Shown piece by piece: positions 8,484 through 16,901 of a DNA stretch of 64,000 nucleotides. The stretch comes from Streptomyces xantholiticus (GTDB lineage: Bacteria > Actinomycetota > Actinomycetes > Streptomycetales > Streptomycetaceae): assembly GCF_014651015.1 (NCBI RefSeq), contig NZ_BMWB01000011.1, positions 142,029-206,028 of the forward strand. Reading direction: 5' to 3'. Each line of letters begins with the position of its first letter. The first letter of the stretch is position 1. The position numbers and the translations under genes are program-made. Below the pieces are notes generated by a model. That model did not search any database. It saw only the letters and a list, made by a program, of their open reading frames with translations, and was not told the DNA's origin.

Positions 8484-9098
8484 TCACTCCCGGGGGAACG
8501 ACACCTCCACGCGACGGTTCTTGCGGCGGCCTTCCTCCGTCGTGTTGCTCGCGATCGGGTAGTCCTCGCCGTAGCCGCGGATCTCGTACGTGATGCCCTC
8601 GGCGCCCAGCTGCTGCGACAGCATGCTGTGGACCGCGTCCGCCCGCTCCTTCGACAGCTTGTCACCGTGCGCCTCGGAGCCGAGATCGTCGGTGAAACCG
8701 AAGACGCGGATCTTCTTGGCGTCCTGGTTCTTGATCTCGGCGGCGATGGCGGCGATACGGGACGTGGCTTCGCCGGAGAGCTTCGAGCTGTTCTTGCCGA
8801 ACAACACCTCGGCCTGAAGGGCGAACTTGATGTCCGAGTTCGTCTCCTCCCTGCGCTCCTCGCCGCTGATGTCCTCGACCACGGACTTGATGTCGATGAC
8901 CTTCGGCTGGGCGAGCGTCGCGCCCTCCGGGATCTTGAGGTCCGAGTCCCTCGCGTCGATCTTGACCGGCGCCTCGGCCGGGGGCGCCGCGTACGGGCCG
9001 TCGTCGGCGGACGCGTCGCCCGTGGCGAGGAGGCCGAGGGAGAGTGCGCCTGCGAGGACGGCGGCGGTGGCGGCGGTCCTGGTCGCGGGGGTCGTCAT
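8484..9098 (-). CDS. Secreted OmpA-domain protein at the end of the Tad locus
   Basis: A 204-residue protein with a signal peptide (cleavage near GDASADDG, about residue 32). The C-terminal OmpA/MotB-type domain is seen in FALQAEVLFGKNSSKL, VFGFTDDLGSEAHGDKLSKERADAV, IRGYGEDYPI and the final GRRKNRRVEVSF. This fold binds the peptide stem of peptidoglycan in other bacteria; the TD and NRR positions are kept. With no outer membrane in this organism it probably anchors something to the wall. Its ATG overlaps the lipoprotein stop (ATGA at 9095-9098), and it is last in the pilus operon, so a wall-anchoring part for the pilus is likely (inference). Confidence 0.85.
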   Translation of the reverse strand: MTTPATRTAATAAVLAGALSLGLLATGDASADDGPYAAPPAEAPVKIDARDSDLKIPEGATLAQPKVIDIKSVVEDISGEERREETNSDIKFALQAEVLFGKNSSKLSGEATSRIAAIAAEIKNQDAKKIRVFGFTDDLGSEAHGDKLSKERADAVHSMLSQQLGAEGITYEIRGYGEDYPIASNTTEEGRRKNRRVEVSFPRE

Positions 9099-9691
9099 GA
9101 CAGCTCGATCGTGGTGCTGGGGAAGCCGGGCAGTTGGAGTGCAAGCTGGGTCGTGTCGCCGGGTGGTGCCGGAAACTGGGCAAAGAACGAGAGACTGTCG
9201 CCCGCCTTGATGAAGGGTGCATAGGCGTAGGTCGTGAGCGGCCGGTTGTCGGTGTCGCGAAGCACGTAATAGCGCTTCTTTCCCTTGGAGTCCACCAAGG
9301 TCATTCCAGCGAAAGAGCGCCCCGTGGCCGCAACGGACTGCTCCATTCCGTTCCAGCGCACCGGAGTGGTGAACCCTTCGGAACTGGTGTTCTTGATTTC
9401 TCCGTCGACCGTGAGGAAACCACCTTCGTCGCGCTTCGCCGAGAAGATGGACATCTCGACCCCCTTTTCACCCCTCACCGTTGCGATGGGTTCGCTCGGC
9501 GTGCTGGAAACGGCTTCCGGAGCGGCACTGCCCTTGTCGCCGTCGTCCGCCCTGTCAGGCGCTGACGAGTGGCTACTCCGATCCGGCTCATCACCGGCCC
9601 CGCCGCAGGCCGACAACATGAAGATCAAGGCGGACGGCAGCACAACTGCCGCCCCGGCCCGGCGCATGGTGCTCATGTGCCGCATGCTCAT
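9095..9691 (-). CDS. Lipoprotein of the Tad locus
   Basis: A 198-residue protein with a lipoprotein signal (MSMRHMSTMRRAGAAVVLPS, then ALIFMLSACGG; lipobox LSAC). A Ser/Asp-rich linker follows, then a beta-rich domain of about 130 residues with EMSIFSAKRDEGGFLTVDGE, LVDSKGKKRYYVLRD and FFAQFPAPP. I do not recognise a named family. The frame is open upstream to 9880, but that would overlap the TadG-like gene; the ATG at 9691 has AAAGGA about 9 bases upstream. The domain resembles proteins that sit outside the membrane and may be a pilotin or adaptor for the pilus (inference). Confidence 0.78.
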   Translation of the reverse strand: MSMRHMSTMRRAGAAVVLPSALIFMLSACGGAGDEPDRSSHSSAPDRADDGDKGSAAPEAVSSTPSEPIATVRGEKGVEMSIFSAKRDEGGFLTVDGEIKNTSSEGFTTPVRWNGMEQSVAATGRSFAGMTLVDSKGKKRYYVLRDTDNRPLTTYAYAPFIKAGDSLSFFAQFPAPPGDTTQLALQLPGFPSTTIELS

Positions 9692-9719
9692 CAATCCTGT
9701 TCCTTTGCGCTCATCGGGC

Positions 9720-10352
9720 TCAGTCCTCGGCGAGGCGGACGGTGAAGAGGTCTGCCATGTCGGGCAGTAGATCCAGGTTCTCGGGGTCGATGGCCCAGTC
9801 CTCGGAGTCACAGCGCAGCTTTCCGGGCGAGGGCTCCTTCTCGTCGTCCTCGGCTCCCTCGTCGGGTTCCGGAACTTCACTCTCCTCGGGTGTGAAGGTG
9901 CAGCGCGGTTCGATCACGGCGGTGGCGGATGCCGTGGCGTGCTTGCTCCCGGTTCCGTCGATGATGCTGTCACCCATCGACTTTCGGGACTTCACGTTGA
10001 CGGTGTAGCCCCAGCGGCCGTCATTGAGCGGCAGGCAATCGTCATATCCCGCCACCGCGTCGTTCCTGGCCGCGAAGTCCACGGCCTGCATGCATCCGTC
10101 GGGGGAATCGGTCGGTACCTGGCCGCCGAAGATCGCTTCCAGGTCGTCTATGACATCTGCGATGTCCAGCCCGTCCCTCGACTCCTTGGCTGCGGCCAGA
10201 GCAGCGGCATCCGCCGCAGTCTGCGTGCCGTTACGGGTCACGTCGGCCTGCCCGAAGGCCAGGTACACGAGGACCAGGAAGAGCAGGCCGACGACCGCCG
10301 CCATGTAGAGGGGTGTGGCCTGGCCACGATCGCCGACACGTGAGTTGGTCAG
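9720..10352 (-). CDS. TadG/TadE-like pseudopilin with unusual start
   Basis: About 210 residues. It has GDRGQATPLYMAAVVGLLFLVLVYLAFGQ near the N-terminus, an Flp/TadE-type hydrophobic segment, followed by the TRNGTQTAADAAALAAAKE helix seen in TadG-related proteins, and an acidic C-terminal half. No ATG, GTG or TTG lies in frame in the right place. The ATG at 10304 would cut into the hydrophobic segment. A CTG at 10352 overlaps the stop of the pilin gene (CTGA), which would copy the coupled starts of the rest of the operon; I used it. The upstream-open frame to 10739 is a shadow of the pilin gene. Confidence 0.73.
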   Translation of the reverse strand: MTNSRVGDRGQATPLYMAAVVGLLFLVLVYLAFGQADVTRNGTQTAADAAALAAAKESRDGLDIADVIDDLEAIFGGQVPTDSPDGCMQAVDFAARNDAVAGYDDCLPLNDGRWGYTVNVKSRKSMGDSIIDGTGSKHATASATAVIEPRCTFTPEESEVPEPDEGAEDDEKEPSPGKLRCDSEDWAIDPENLDLLPDMADLFTVRLAED

Positions 10353-10588
10353 CCGCCGCCACCACCACCGCCGCCGCCTCCCCCACCGCCGTTGAGGACA
10401 GAGTTGATCTTCTCGGTAAACGTGTCGGCGATCGAAGCGCCGAGATTCGTGTTGAGCAGCAGCACCACGATCGCCACCACCAGGATCGTGATCCCCACGT
10501 ACTCGATCGACCCCTGCCCCCGATCCCCACGCAGGTACCTGCGGAGCCTCGTCGCAGCCGCGGCCCCGAGCAGGCCGAAGTCCTTCAT
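10349..10588 (-). CDS. Flp-type pilin with polyglycine tail
   Basis: A 79-residue prepilin. A basic leader (MKDFGLLGAAAATRLRRYLR) precedes GDRGQGSIEYVGI, the Flp-type cleavage region with the conserved Glu-Tyr, then a hydrophobic helix (TILVVAIVVLLL). The rest is short (NLGASIADTFTEKINSVLN) and ends in 13 consecutive glycines. It should be processed by the A24 peptidase and polymerised by the CpaF/TadBC machine. A ribosome site (GAGGGG) precedes the ATG at 10588. About 180 bases separate it from tadC, enough for its own promoter, which would allow high pilin expression. Confidence 0.85.
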   Translation of the reverse strand: MKDFGLLGAAAATRLRRYLRGDRGQGSIEYVGITILVVAIVVLLLNTNLGASIADTFTEKINSVLNGGGGGGGGGGGGG

Positions 10589-10771
10589 GGCTTACCCCTC
10601 GTTCCCCATCGACGGACCGCTCGTTCATGCCGGTCCGGCCTCCCTCGCCGCCGATCACTCCGTGGAGTCTCCCGGCTACACCGGGCCTCCGGAGGAAATC
10701 TCCCACATTCGCTTGCGTGAGCGAAGACAGTTGGGCCAATCATCCGTAAATCAGCACCTGTTCATGCCTCC
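10589..10771 (-). promoter_or_regulatory. Leader region of the pilin gene
   Basis: The only gap above 100 bases inside the Tad operon. It holds an inverted repeat (TTCGCT / AGCGAA, about 10710-10727) and the pilin ribosome site. A pilin promoter or processing site is likely by position only. Confidence 0.35.
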
Positions 10772-11662
10772 TCAGCCGCCGAAGATCGCCGTGAAGTCGA
10801 CATCGGCCGCGTAGTAGAAGCCCGCCACGATCAGGATCATCGTCCCGGGAAGCATGAAGCTCGTGACGATCAGTGTCGCCTTCGGGACCGCCTTCGCTGC
10901 CTTCCTGCGGGCGTTCTGGGCATCGGTACGGCGCATGTCGTTGGCGATCTGGATCAGGGTGTCGACGATCGGGGCGCCGAGTTCCTCCCCCTGTTGCAGC
11001 GCGGAGACGAACATCGACACCTGGTCCGACCCGTTGCGGCGACGGAGCTGTTCGAAGGCTTCGCGGCGGCCCATGCCCATGTCCATCTGACGCAGCGTGA
11101 TGCGCAGTTCGTCGGACCACGGGCCCTCGTACTTCTCCGCGACTCGTTCCAGGGCCTGGCGGAACCCGAGGCCGGCGGAGACGACGACCGCGAGCACGTC
11201 GAGGAAGTCCGGCAGGGTGCGTTCGATGTCGTCGCGGCGGCGGGCGATGGCGGCGCGCAGCAGGACTTCCGTCCAGAACAGGCCGTAGAGCAGGAACAGT
11301 ACGGCGAGGACGTTGTGCCCGTTCATCAGCATGCCGAAGGCGACGAGCGTGCCGAGGCCCCCGTACACGGCGCGGCGGGCCGCGTAGCGGTCGACAGTCA
11401 GGCCGCCGGGGTTGCCGGCCATGTCGAGTCGGCGGCGGACGCGGTCGACCCGGCGCGCGCCCATCAGCCTCAGCACGAAGGGCGCCCAGCGCATGCCGAG
11501 GCGGTCGATGGCCATGCCCGGGTAGCTGGTGCGGGTGGCGCCGATTTCGAGGGCGACGGCGAGGTCGCCGGGGAGTTTGGCCTCCGCCCGGTACATGCGG
11601 ATGCCGTGGAAGACGCCGTAGACGGCGAGGCCCAGTACGGCGGCCAGCGCGGGTCCGAGCAT
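10772..11662 (-). CDS. tadC: Tad pilus inner-membrane platform protein TadC
   Basis: A 296-residue type II secretion F-family protein: N-terminal hydrophobic segment, a cytoplasmic helical T2SSF domain (ERTLPDFLDVLAVVVSAGLGFRQALERVAEKY, then MDMGMGRREAFEQLRRR and VSMFVSALQQGEELGAP) and two C-terminal spans (PKATLIVTSFMLPGTMILIV). With TadB it forms the membrane platform on which CpaF acts during pilus extension. It follows tadB in the same orientation with about 30 bases between them, the normal TadB-TadC order. Confidence 0.88.
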   Translation of the reverse strand: MLGPALAAVLGLAVYGVFHGIRMYRAEAKLPGDLAVALEIGATRTSYPGMAIDRLGMRWAPFVLRLMGARRVDRVRRRLDMAGNPGGLTVDRYAARRAVYGGLGTLVAFGMLMNGHNVLAVLFLLYGLFWTEVLLRAAIARRRDDIERTLPDFLDVLAVVVSAGLGFRQALERVAEKYEGPWSDELRITLRQMDMGMGRREAFEQLRRRNGSDQVSMFVSALQQGEELGAPIVDTLIQIANDMRRTDAQNARRKAAKAVPKATLIVTSFMLPGTMILIVAGFYYAADVDFTAIFGG

Positions 11663-11693
11663 GTGTGCCTCCCTCCGGGTTCCAGGTCTGGCG

Positions 11694-12632
11694 TCAGATA
11701 CGGACGCGGGTGAGTCGGTTGATGAGGATGAAGCCGAGTGCGTACAGACCGGCGGCGATCAGTACGGCGATCCGGCCGCCGAGCGCGCTGGTCATGTCGT
11801 CGAGGGCGCCTTCCCGCATGCCGTTGATGACGAGAAGGAAGCCGAGACCGAGGACGGGGACGGCCACGGCCGTCACCTTGACCTGCGAGAGCAGGGTGGT
11901 GACCTCTCGCCGGGTCTCCTTGCGCTCCTCCAGGGTCTCGGTGAGGTTGCGGAGAGAGGTGACGATGGTGCCGCCCGCCCGATTGGAGAGGATCAGGGTG
12001 GAGACGAGCACGGTCAGTTCGCGCGAGGGAAGGCGTTCGACGAGGTCGCCGAGCGCGTCGTCGAGCGAGCGCCCGAGCGCCAGTTGGTCCGCGACGCGGC
12101 GCAGTTCCTCGCGGGCGGGGTCGTCGAGTTCCTCGACCGCCATGCCGATGGCGGTGCGCAGGGCCAGCCCGGCCTGGGTGGCGTTGGCGAGGACGCGGGT
12201 GAGTTCGGGGAGCTGGTTGATGAACGCCTCGGTGCGTTTGGCGCGCTGCCAGTCGAGGAAGCCTTGTGCTCCCCAGAGCCCGATCACCACCGCGAGCAGG
12301 CCGAAGAAGGGGGCGAAGACCGAGCCCACGACGAAGTACAGGGTGACCAGCGCGGTGGCGACGTAGACGGCGTATTCGCCGGCAGTCAGGTCGAGGCCGG
12401 TCGCGGAGAGGGACCGTTCGATGCGCCTGCCCGGCCGGGTGCGGCGCACTCGGCGATCGAGGCGCGCGAAGCGGCGCCGGCGGCCGCTCTCGATCGCGAG
12501 GGGGTCGGTCTGCGACATGCGGTCCACGAGGGCCTGGTGCTGTGCTTGTCCGGCCGACCAGGCGCGCACGCCGAGGACGGCGAGTACGCAGCCGAGCAGG
12601 GTGACGCCGAGGGTGAGGAGCGGGAGGTTCAT
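11694..12632 (-). CDS. tadB: Tad pilus inner-membrane platform protein TadB
   Basis: A 312-residue T2SSF-family membrane protein. An N-terminal span (LLTLGVTLLGCVLAVLGV) and a paired span (YAVYVATALVTLYFVVGSVFAPFFGLL) precede the cytoplasmic domain (QLPELTRVLANATQAGLALRTAIGMAVEEL, then RSLDDALGDLVERLPSREL), with C-terminal spans last. Its start overlaps the CpaF stop by four bases (ATGA at 12629-12632). Role: platform partner of TadC. Confidence 0.88.
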   Translation of the reverse strand: MNLPLLTLGVTLLGCVLAVLGVRAWSAGQAQHQALVDRMSQTDPLAIESGRRRRFARLDRRVRRTRPGRRIERSLSATGLDLTAGEYAVYVATALVTLYFVVGSVFAPFFGLLAVVIGLWGAQGFLDWQRAKRTEAFINQLPELTRVLANATQAGLALRTAIGMAVEELDDPAREELRRVADQLALGRSLDDALGDLVERLPSRELTVLVSTLILSNRAGGTIVTSLRNLTETLEERKETRREVTTLLSQVKVTAVAVPVLGLGFLLVINGMREGALDDMTSALGGRIAVLIAAGLYALGFILINRLTRVRI

Positions 12633-14113
12633 CGCGGCTGGTGGCCTTCCGGTGAGGGGCCCGTCCAGGGTTCGCCTTCCGGCGCGTGGCCCGTCCGGGG
12701 GGCCGCCTGGGGCCCCTCGACTGCTCGGGGGTCCTGCCCGGCCCGTGGGCCGGGCACCGGGCTCAGGCCCGGCGGCACCCGGGTCGCCAGCTCCAGTGGT
12801 GTGTCCCCCACCCCGAAGGCCGGCGGGATCGCCTCGCCCGCCATGTAGAGGCGTTCCGCGGCCCGCCGCGGCAGCGGGAAGTACCGGAAGCGGCCGTGCA
12901 CGCGCCCGTCCCCGGCCGGTGGCTCCGCATCGAATCGGCAGACGGTCACGAAGCGGTAGTCCTCACGGCCGTACGAGTCGACGACGGCGATCTCGGTGAT
13001 CCTGCGTGACCCGTCCGCGTGTCGGGTGAGCTGGACGATGATGTCGACGGCGCTGTTGATCTGGTCGTGGATGGCCACGAACGGCAGCTCGACCTCCGAC
13101 ATGGAGCTCAGGGTCTGCAACCGCATCAGCGCGTCCTCCGCGCTGTTGGCGTGGACGGTGGCCAGCGAGCCGTCGTGGCCGGTGGACATGGCCTGGAGCA
13201 TGTCGAGTGTCTCGCCGCCGCGGACCTCGCCGACGATGATGCGGTCGGGGCGCATGCGCAGGGAGTTGCGTACGAGGTCGCGGATGGTGATGCGGCCCTT
13301 GCCCTCGACGTTGGCGGGGCGGGACTCCAGCGTGATCACATGGGCCTGTTGGAGCTGGAGCTCGGCGGAGTCCTCGATGGTGACGATTCGTTCGCCGTCC
13401 GGGATGAGGCCGGAGAGGGCGTTGAGGAGAGTGGTTTTGCCGGTGCCCGTGGCGCCGGACACGATCACGTTGAACTTGGCGCGAACCAGGCCCGCGAGCA
13501 GCATCAGGATGTGCTCGTCGAGCGAGCCGAGGCCGATCATCTCCTGGAGGGTGAAGGCGCGGGGGAAGCGGCGGATGGTGAGGACCGGGCCGGTCAGCGA
13601 GAGCGGCGGGATGATGACGTTGACGCGCTCGCCGGTGGGCAGCCGGGCGTCGACCATGGGGTTCGCCTCGTCGACGCGGCGGTTGACGGTGGAGACGATG
13701 CGTTCGATGGTCTGCATCAGCTGATCGGTCGAGGAGAACCGCAACGGCAGCTGCTCCAGCCGGCCGCCGCGTTCGACGAAGACCTGCTCGGGGCCGTTCA
13801 CCATGATCTCGCTGATGGACGCATCCTCGAGGAGCGGTTCGAGGATGCCGAGGCCGAGCGCCTCGTCGACGACGCGGCGGATGAGGTGCGAGCGTTCACC
13901 GCCGGACAGCACGGGGCCCTCGCGGCTGATGATGTGGCCGAGTACGCGCTCCAGCCGTTCCCGCCGTTCGGCGGCGGCGAGGGTCGACATCTCGGCGAGA
14001 TCGATCTCTTCGAGGAGTTTGGCGCGGTAGACACCGACGAGCCTGCTCTCCTCACTCTGGCCGTTCGCCGGTTCCGGGCCGTCGATGCGCTGGATACGGG
14101 CACGCAGGCTCAT
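12629..14113 (-). CDS. cpaF: Tad pilus assembly ATPase CpaF/TadA
   Basis: A 494-residue secretion ATPase. The N-terminal domain has SHLIRRVVDEALGLGILEPLLED and the SISEIMVNGPEQVFVERGG signature of CpaF proteins. The Walker A is GATGTGKTTLLNALSGLIP near residue 220; the Asp box is IVTIEDSAELQL, then RMRPDRIIVGEVRGGETLDMLQAMSTGHDGSLATVHANS (Walker B and His box). It powers assembly of the Flp pilus from the cytoplasmic face. The open frame runs to 14515, but the ATG at 14113 overlaps the TadE stop (ATGA). The last 60 residues are a Pro/Gly-rich tail beyond the ATPase core. Confidence 0.92.
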   Translation of the reverse strand: MSLRARIQRIDGPEPANGQSEESRLVGVYRAKLLEEIDLAEMSTLAAAERRERLERVLGHIISREGPVLSGGERSHLIRRVVDEALGLGILEPLLEDASISEIMVNGPEQVFVERGGRLEQLPLRFSSTDQLMQTIERIVSTVNRRVDEANPMVDARLPTGERVNVIIPPLSLTGPVLTIRRFPRAFTLQEMIGLGSLDEHILMLLAGLVRAKFNVIVSGATGTGKTTLLNALSGLIPDGERIVTIEDSAELQLQQAHVITLESRPANVEGKGRITIRDLVRNSLRMRPDRIIVGEVRGGETLDMLQAMSTGHDGSLATVHANSAEDALMRLQTLSSMSEVELPFVAIHDQINSAVDIIVQLTRHADGSRRITEIAVVDSYGREDYRFVTVCRFDAEPPAGDGRVHGRFRYFPLPRRAAERLYMAGEAIPPAFGVGDTPLELATRVPPGLSPVPGPRAGQDPRAVEGPQAAPRTGHAPEGEPWTGPSPEGHQPR

Positions 14114-14481
14114 CGTGTCGACTCCTCGTCGAGGGGCATCGTGGCGCTCTTGGTGACGGTGCCGAAGCTCACCCCGGGGACGACCTGAGGGATGACGACG
14201 GTGACGTCCGCGGTGACCGCGTCGCCGCCCTCGCTGGTCACGACGTCGGCCTGGAGCCAGGAGCTGAGCGCCTGCCGTCCGGCCGCCTGCCCGCTGGTCG
14301 TCGCGTCCGGCCGGGACGCCACCCGCGCCGCCGCACGGGCGGCCGTGCCGGCCTGCTGGGCCGCGTACACGGCGAGGCCGACCTGGACGGCGACCGTCAT
14401 GACGAACAGGAGCAGGAACAGCCAGCCGCCGTACTCGATGGCGCTCTGGCCGCGGTCGCCGCGTATCGCACGCTTCCTCAC
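14110..14481 (-). CDS. TadE-family pseudopilin
   Basis: A 123-residue protein: VRKRAIRGDRGQSAIEYGGWLFLLLFVMT is the TadE-type leader plus hydrophobic helix, followed by AAQQAGTAARAAARVAS and a beta-rich C-terminus. The GTG at 14481 overlaps the preceding stop (GTGA) and the stop overlaps the cpaF start. TadE proteins are minor pilins processed by the prepilin peptidase. A longer frame to 14766 is a shadow of the next TadE gene. Confidence 0.82.
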   Translation of the reverse strand: MRKRAIRGDRGQSAIEYGGWLFLLLFVMTVAVQVGLAVYAAQQAGTAARAAARVASRPDATTSGQAAGRQALSSWLQADVVTSEGGDAVTADVTVVIPQVVPGVSFGTVTKSATMPLDEESTR

Positions 14482-14867
14482 GGGGCGTCCCTCCGCTCGG
14501 CCGCCGCACCCGCACGGCCCTGGACGGTGATGGGGAGGTTGACGCCGGGGAACAGCAGCGGCACCTTCAGGTCGACCTCGGCCCGGTAGAGGTCCCCCTC
14601 GGGCCTGCACCTCACGTCCGCCGACCAGGCGCCCGTGACGTCCTCCTGCGCGGCCGCCGCGCAGGCCGCCGCGCCGCCCCCGTCCGCGCGCGCTCCCGCC
14701 GACACGCCCTTGTCGGCCGCGTTGCCGGCCAGTACGAAGGTGTAGCCGACGAGCGCCGACTGCCACAGCACCGCCAGCGTCACCAGGATGATCGGCACCA
14801 TGCCGGTGAACTCGATCACCGACTGGCCCCGGTCTTTCAGGTCCCCTCCGGACGCCCGGCGGGTCAT
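14478..14867 (-). CDS. TadE-family pseudopilin, second copy
   Basis: A 129-residue protein with the same plan: MTRRASGGDLKDRGQSVIEF and a hydrophobic helix (GMVPIILVTLAVLWQSALVG), then AGNAADKGVSAGARA and a C-terminal half with three cysteines near ACAAAAQE and VRCRPEG. It starts at the ATG overlapping the CpaE stop. It is paired with, but clearly different from, the TadE protein downstream. Confidence 0.82.
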   Translation of the reverse strand: MTRRASGGDLKDRGQSVIEFTGMVPIILVTLAVLWQSALVGYTFVLAGNAADKGVSAGARADGGGAAACAAAAQEDVTGAWSADVRCRPEGDLYRAEVDLKVPLLFPGVNLPITVQGRAGAAAERRDAP

Positions 14868-16114
14868 TTCGCGCGCCCGTGCCGTCGTCCGCCTCCGAAG
14901 AGGCCGCTCTGCCTGGCGTCCGGTCGCGCCGCGGAGGCCGCGTCCTTCACCAGCCCGAGTTCGCCGGCCAGTGCCCACATGGCCTGTTTGACCGAGGATC
15001 TGGCCTCCAGGTCCTGCATCCGGCCGGCGTCGACGGCGCCCTGGAGCTCCCGGAAGTTCGCGGGGATGGCCGATCTCGCCACACGTGTCGCGGTGATCTT
15101 CGAGACGAGCGCGGGCTGGATCTCGCTGCCGCGCGTATGGCGGTTGACGACGGTGACGGTCTCCTCCGCCTTGCGGATCTGGAGCCGGTCCCAGAGTCTC
15201 ACCATCCGCTTGGTGGCCCGTACGGTCACCACGTCCGGAGTGGTGAGCAGCAGTGTCGTGTCGGCCGTCTCGATGGCGGCGGCGTTGGCGGTGTCCACGT
15301 GCGTGCCGCAGTCGACGACGACGGTCTCGTACCGCTGCCGAAGGGCCGCGAGCGTCTGCCGTACGAGCCGGTCGCTGACGTCCTCAGCCCGTTCGCCCTC
15401 CGCCGGGGCGAGCAGCAGCGCCACGCCCGTCTCGTGGTTGAAGACGGCGTCGGCCAGCACGCGTGCGCCGATGTCCTGGATGGCGGCGAGGTCCACGATG
15501 GAACGCCGGAACTGGACGTCCAGGTACGAGGCGACGTCGCCGCTCTGGAGGTCGAGGTCGACGAGCGCGACGGACCGGCCGGAGGCCGCCGAAGCGAGGG
15601 CGAGCTGGATCGCCGTGACCGTCGTGCCGACGCCGCCCTTGGCGCCGCTGACGGTGACGACGGTGCCGTCCGGGCCGCCGAAGCCGGCTTCCGGGCCGTG
15701 GCCGAGGTGCCGCCGTACCCCCGCGGCCCAGCCGGCCGCGGCCTGGACGCGTTGCGCCAGTTCCTCGTACGTCAGGGGGAGGGCGGCGAGGCCGCGTGCG
15801 CCGGAGTCCATCGCCGCCGAGTACAGGCCGGGGCCGGTGTCGGCGGTGACGAGCACGACGCCGACGGCCGGGAAGCGCAGGGCGACGTCCCTGATCAGCT
15901 CGAGCGCGGGCAGAGGCCCGATGCGTTCGTGGACGAGCACGACCTCGGGCAGTTCGTCGAGCGAGTCGGCGGCGAGCCCGGCCAGTGTGTCGACGAGCGA
16001 GGTGGAGTCGCCGACCGCTGCGAGCGGTTCCGCGTCGGGGAGCCGGCCCAGCAGGCTGCCGATGGACCGGGCGGCGTCGGGGTCGCCGACCGCGGGGAGG
16101 ATACGCGTCGTCAT
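14864..16114 (-). CDS. cpaE: Tad pilus localisation ATPase, CpaE/TadZ type
   Basis: A 416-residue protein: an N-terminal receiver-like domain (about 1-130, AVGVVLVTADTGPGLYSAAMDSGARG) without a clear phosphoacceptor set, then a MinD/ParA ATPase. The deviant Walker A is SGAKGGVGTTVTAIQLALAS near residue 155; the Walker B region is SVALVDLDLQSGDVASYL, followed by VVDCGTHVDTANAA. The family positions Tad pili in the cell. The ATG at 16114 is chosen because the upstream frame lacks a ribosome site and overlaps cpaB. Confidence 0.87.
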   Translation of the reverse strand: MTTRILPAVGDPDAARSIGSLLGRLPDAEPLAAVGDSTSLVDTLAGLAADSLDELPEVVLVHERIGPLPALELIRDVALRFPAVGVVLVTADTGPGLYSAAMDSGARGLAALPLTYEELAQRVQAAAGWAAGVRRHLGHGPEAGFGGPDGTVVTVSGAKGGVGTTVTAIQLALASAASGRSVALVDLDLQSGDVASYLDVQFRRSIVDLAAIQDIGARVLADAVFNHETGVALLLAPAEGERAEDVSDRLVRQTLAALRQRYETVVVDCGTHVDTANAAAIETADTTLLLTTPDVVTVRATKRMVRLWDRLQIRKAEETVTVVNRHTRGSEIQPALVSKITATRVARSAIPANFRELQGAVDAGRMQDLEARSSVKQAMWALAGELGLVKDAASAARPDARQSGLFGGGRRHGRAK

Positions 16115-16121
16115 CCGGCCC

Positions 16122-16835
16122 TCACTTGTTCCTGTCTTCTGAGAGGTCGTAACTGCCTTCGCCGGGCCGCAGGATGGTGGTGCTCCCGTCGGGCAGCAGC
16201 GCGAGGCGCACATGTTCGGCGAAGGACTCGGCGTGGGCGACCCGCTGGGCGTCGGCGGTGTCCAGCGCGAAGGTGATGGGCACTGCCTCCCGGGGGCCGT
16301 CCGCGCGCTCGCCGCTCCTGCGGTCGAGGGCGGTGAGCTCGCCGACGTCGATGACCTTGGCGTTTGCGACGATGAGCCGGGACTGGTCGGTGCCGGAGTC
16401 GTTCTGCGCGGCGAAGGTGGCGAAGATGTTGACCAGGTTGCCCGGTCGGATCTTTCCGGCCACTCCCGTCGCCGCGTCGATCATGATGGCGATCTCCTGC
16501 TGGCCGCTCTCAAGCTGCGGCTTCTGCACGATCATGTCGCTCTGGAGCAGTGACCCGCTGCGCAGCCGGGTGACGGCGATCTTCCCGTGCAGTGCGCCGA
16601 GGTCGGTCACCGCGCTGTCGGACAGCCAGCGTTCGGGTATGGAGACCTTCTCGAACTGGCCGGCCTCGAGCGGCGTGTACGGGGCTATGTCGGCCTTGAC
16701 ACGGTACGCGGTGGTCTCCGGCCCGACCTTGGAGTTCACATCGGCGATCACGGTGAGCACGCCGGCGAACGCGGCGAGGCCGCAGACGACCGAGAGCAGA
16801 ATGAGGAGAACGCCGCGGCGCTGCCGTGAATTCAT
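16122..16835 (-). CDS. cpaB: Flp pilus assembly protein CpaB/RcpC (SAF domain)
   Basis: A 237-residue protein with one N-terminal membrane anchor (RGVLLILLSVVCGLAAFAGVLTVI) and an SAF-type domain (YRVKADIAPYTPLEAGQFEKVSIPERWL, then GKIAVTRLRSGSLLQSDMI). A CpaB-like C-terminal region follows (IAIMIDAATGVAGKIRPGNLVNIFATF, then ALDTADAQRVAHAESFAEHVRLAL). In Gram-negative systems CpaB/RcpC sits at the outer-membrane secretin; here it should lie outside the membrane near the wall. It is 7 bases upstream of cpaE. Confidence 0.87.
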   Translation of the reverse strand: MNSRQRRGVLLILLSVVCGLAAFAGVLTVIADVNSKVGPETTAYRVKADIAPYTPLEAGQFEKVSIPERWLSDSAVTDLGALHGKIAVTRLRSGSLLQSDMIVQKPQLESGQQEIAIMIDAATGVAGKIRPGNLVNIFATFAAQNDSGTDQSRLIVANAKVIDVGELTALDRRSGERADGPREAVPITFALDTADAQRVAHAESFAEHVRLALLPDGSTTILRPGEGSYDLSEDRNK

Positions 16836-16901
16836 GGGTGGGGCGACCTCGTTCGATGGCGTGGGCTTGGGACGGGTGGTGGCGGACGCGGGAGCCGGCC
16901 G

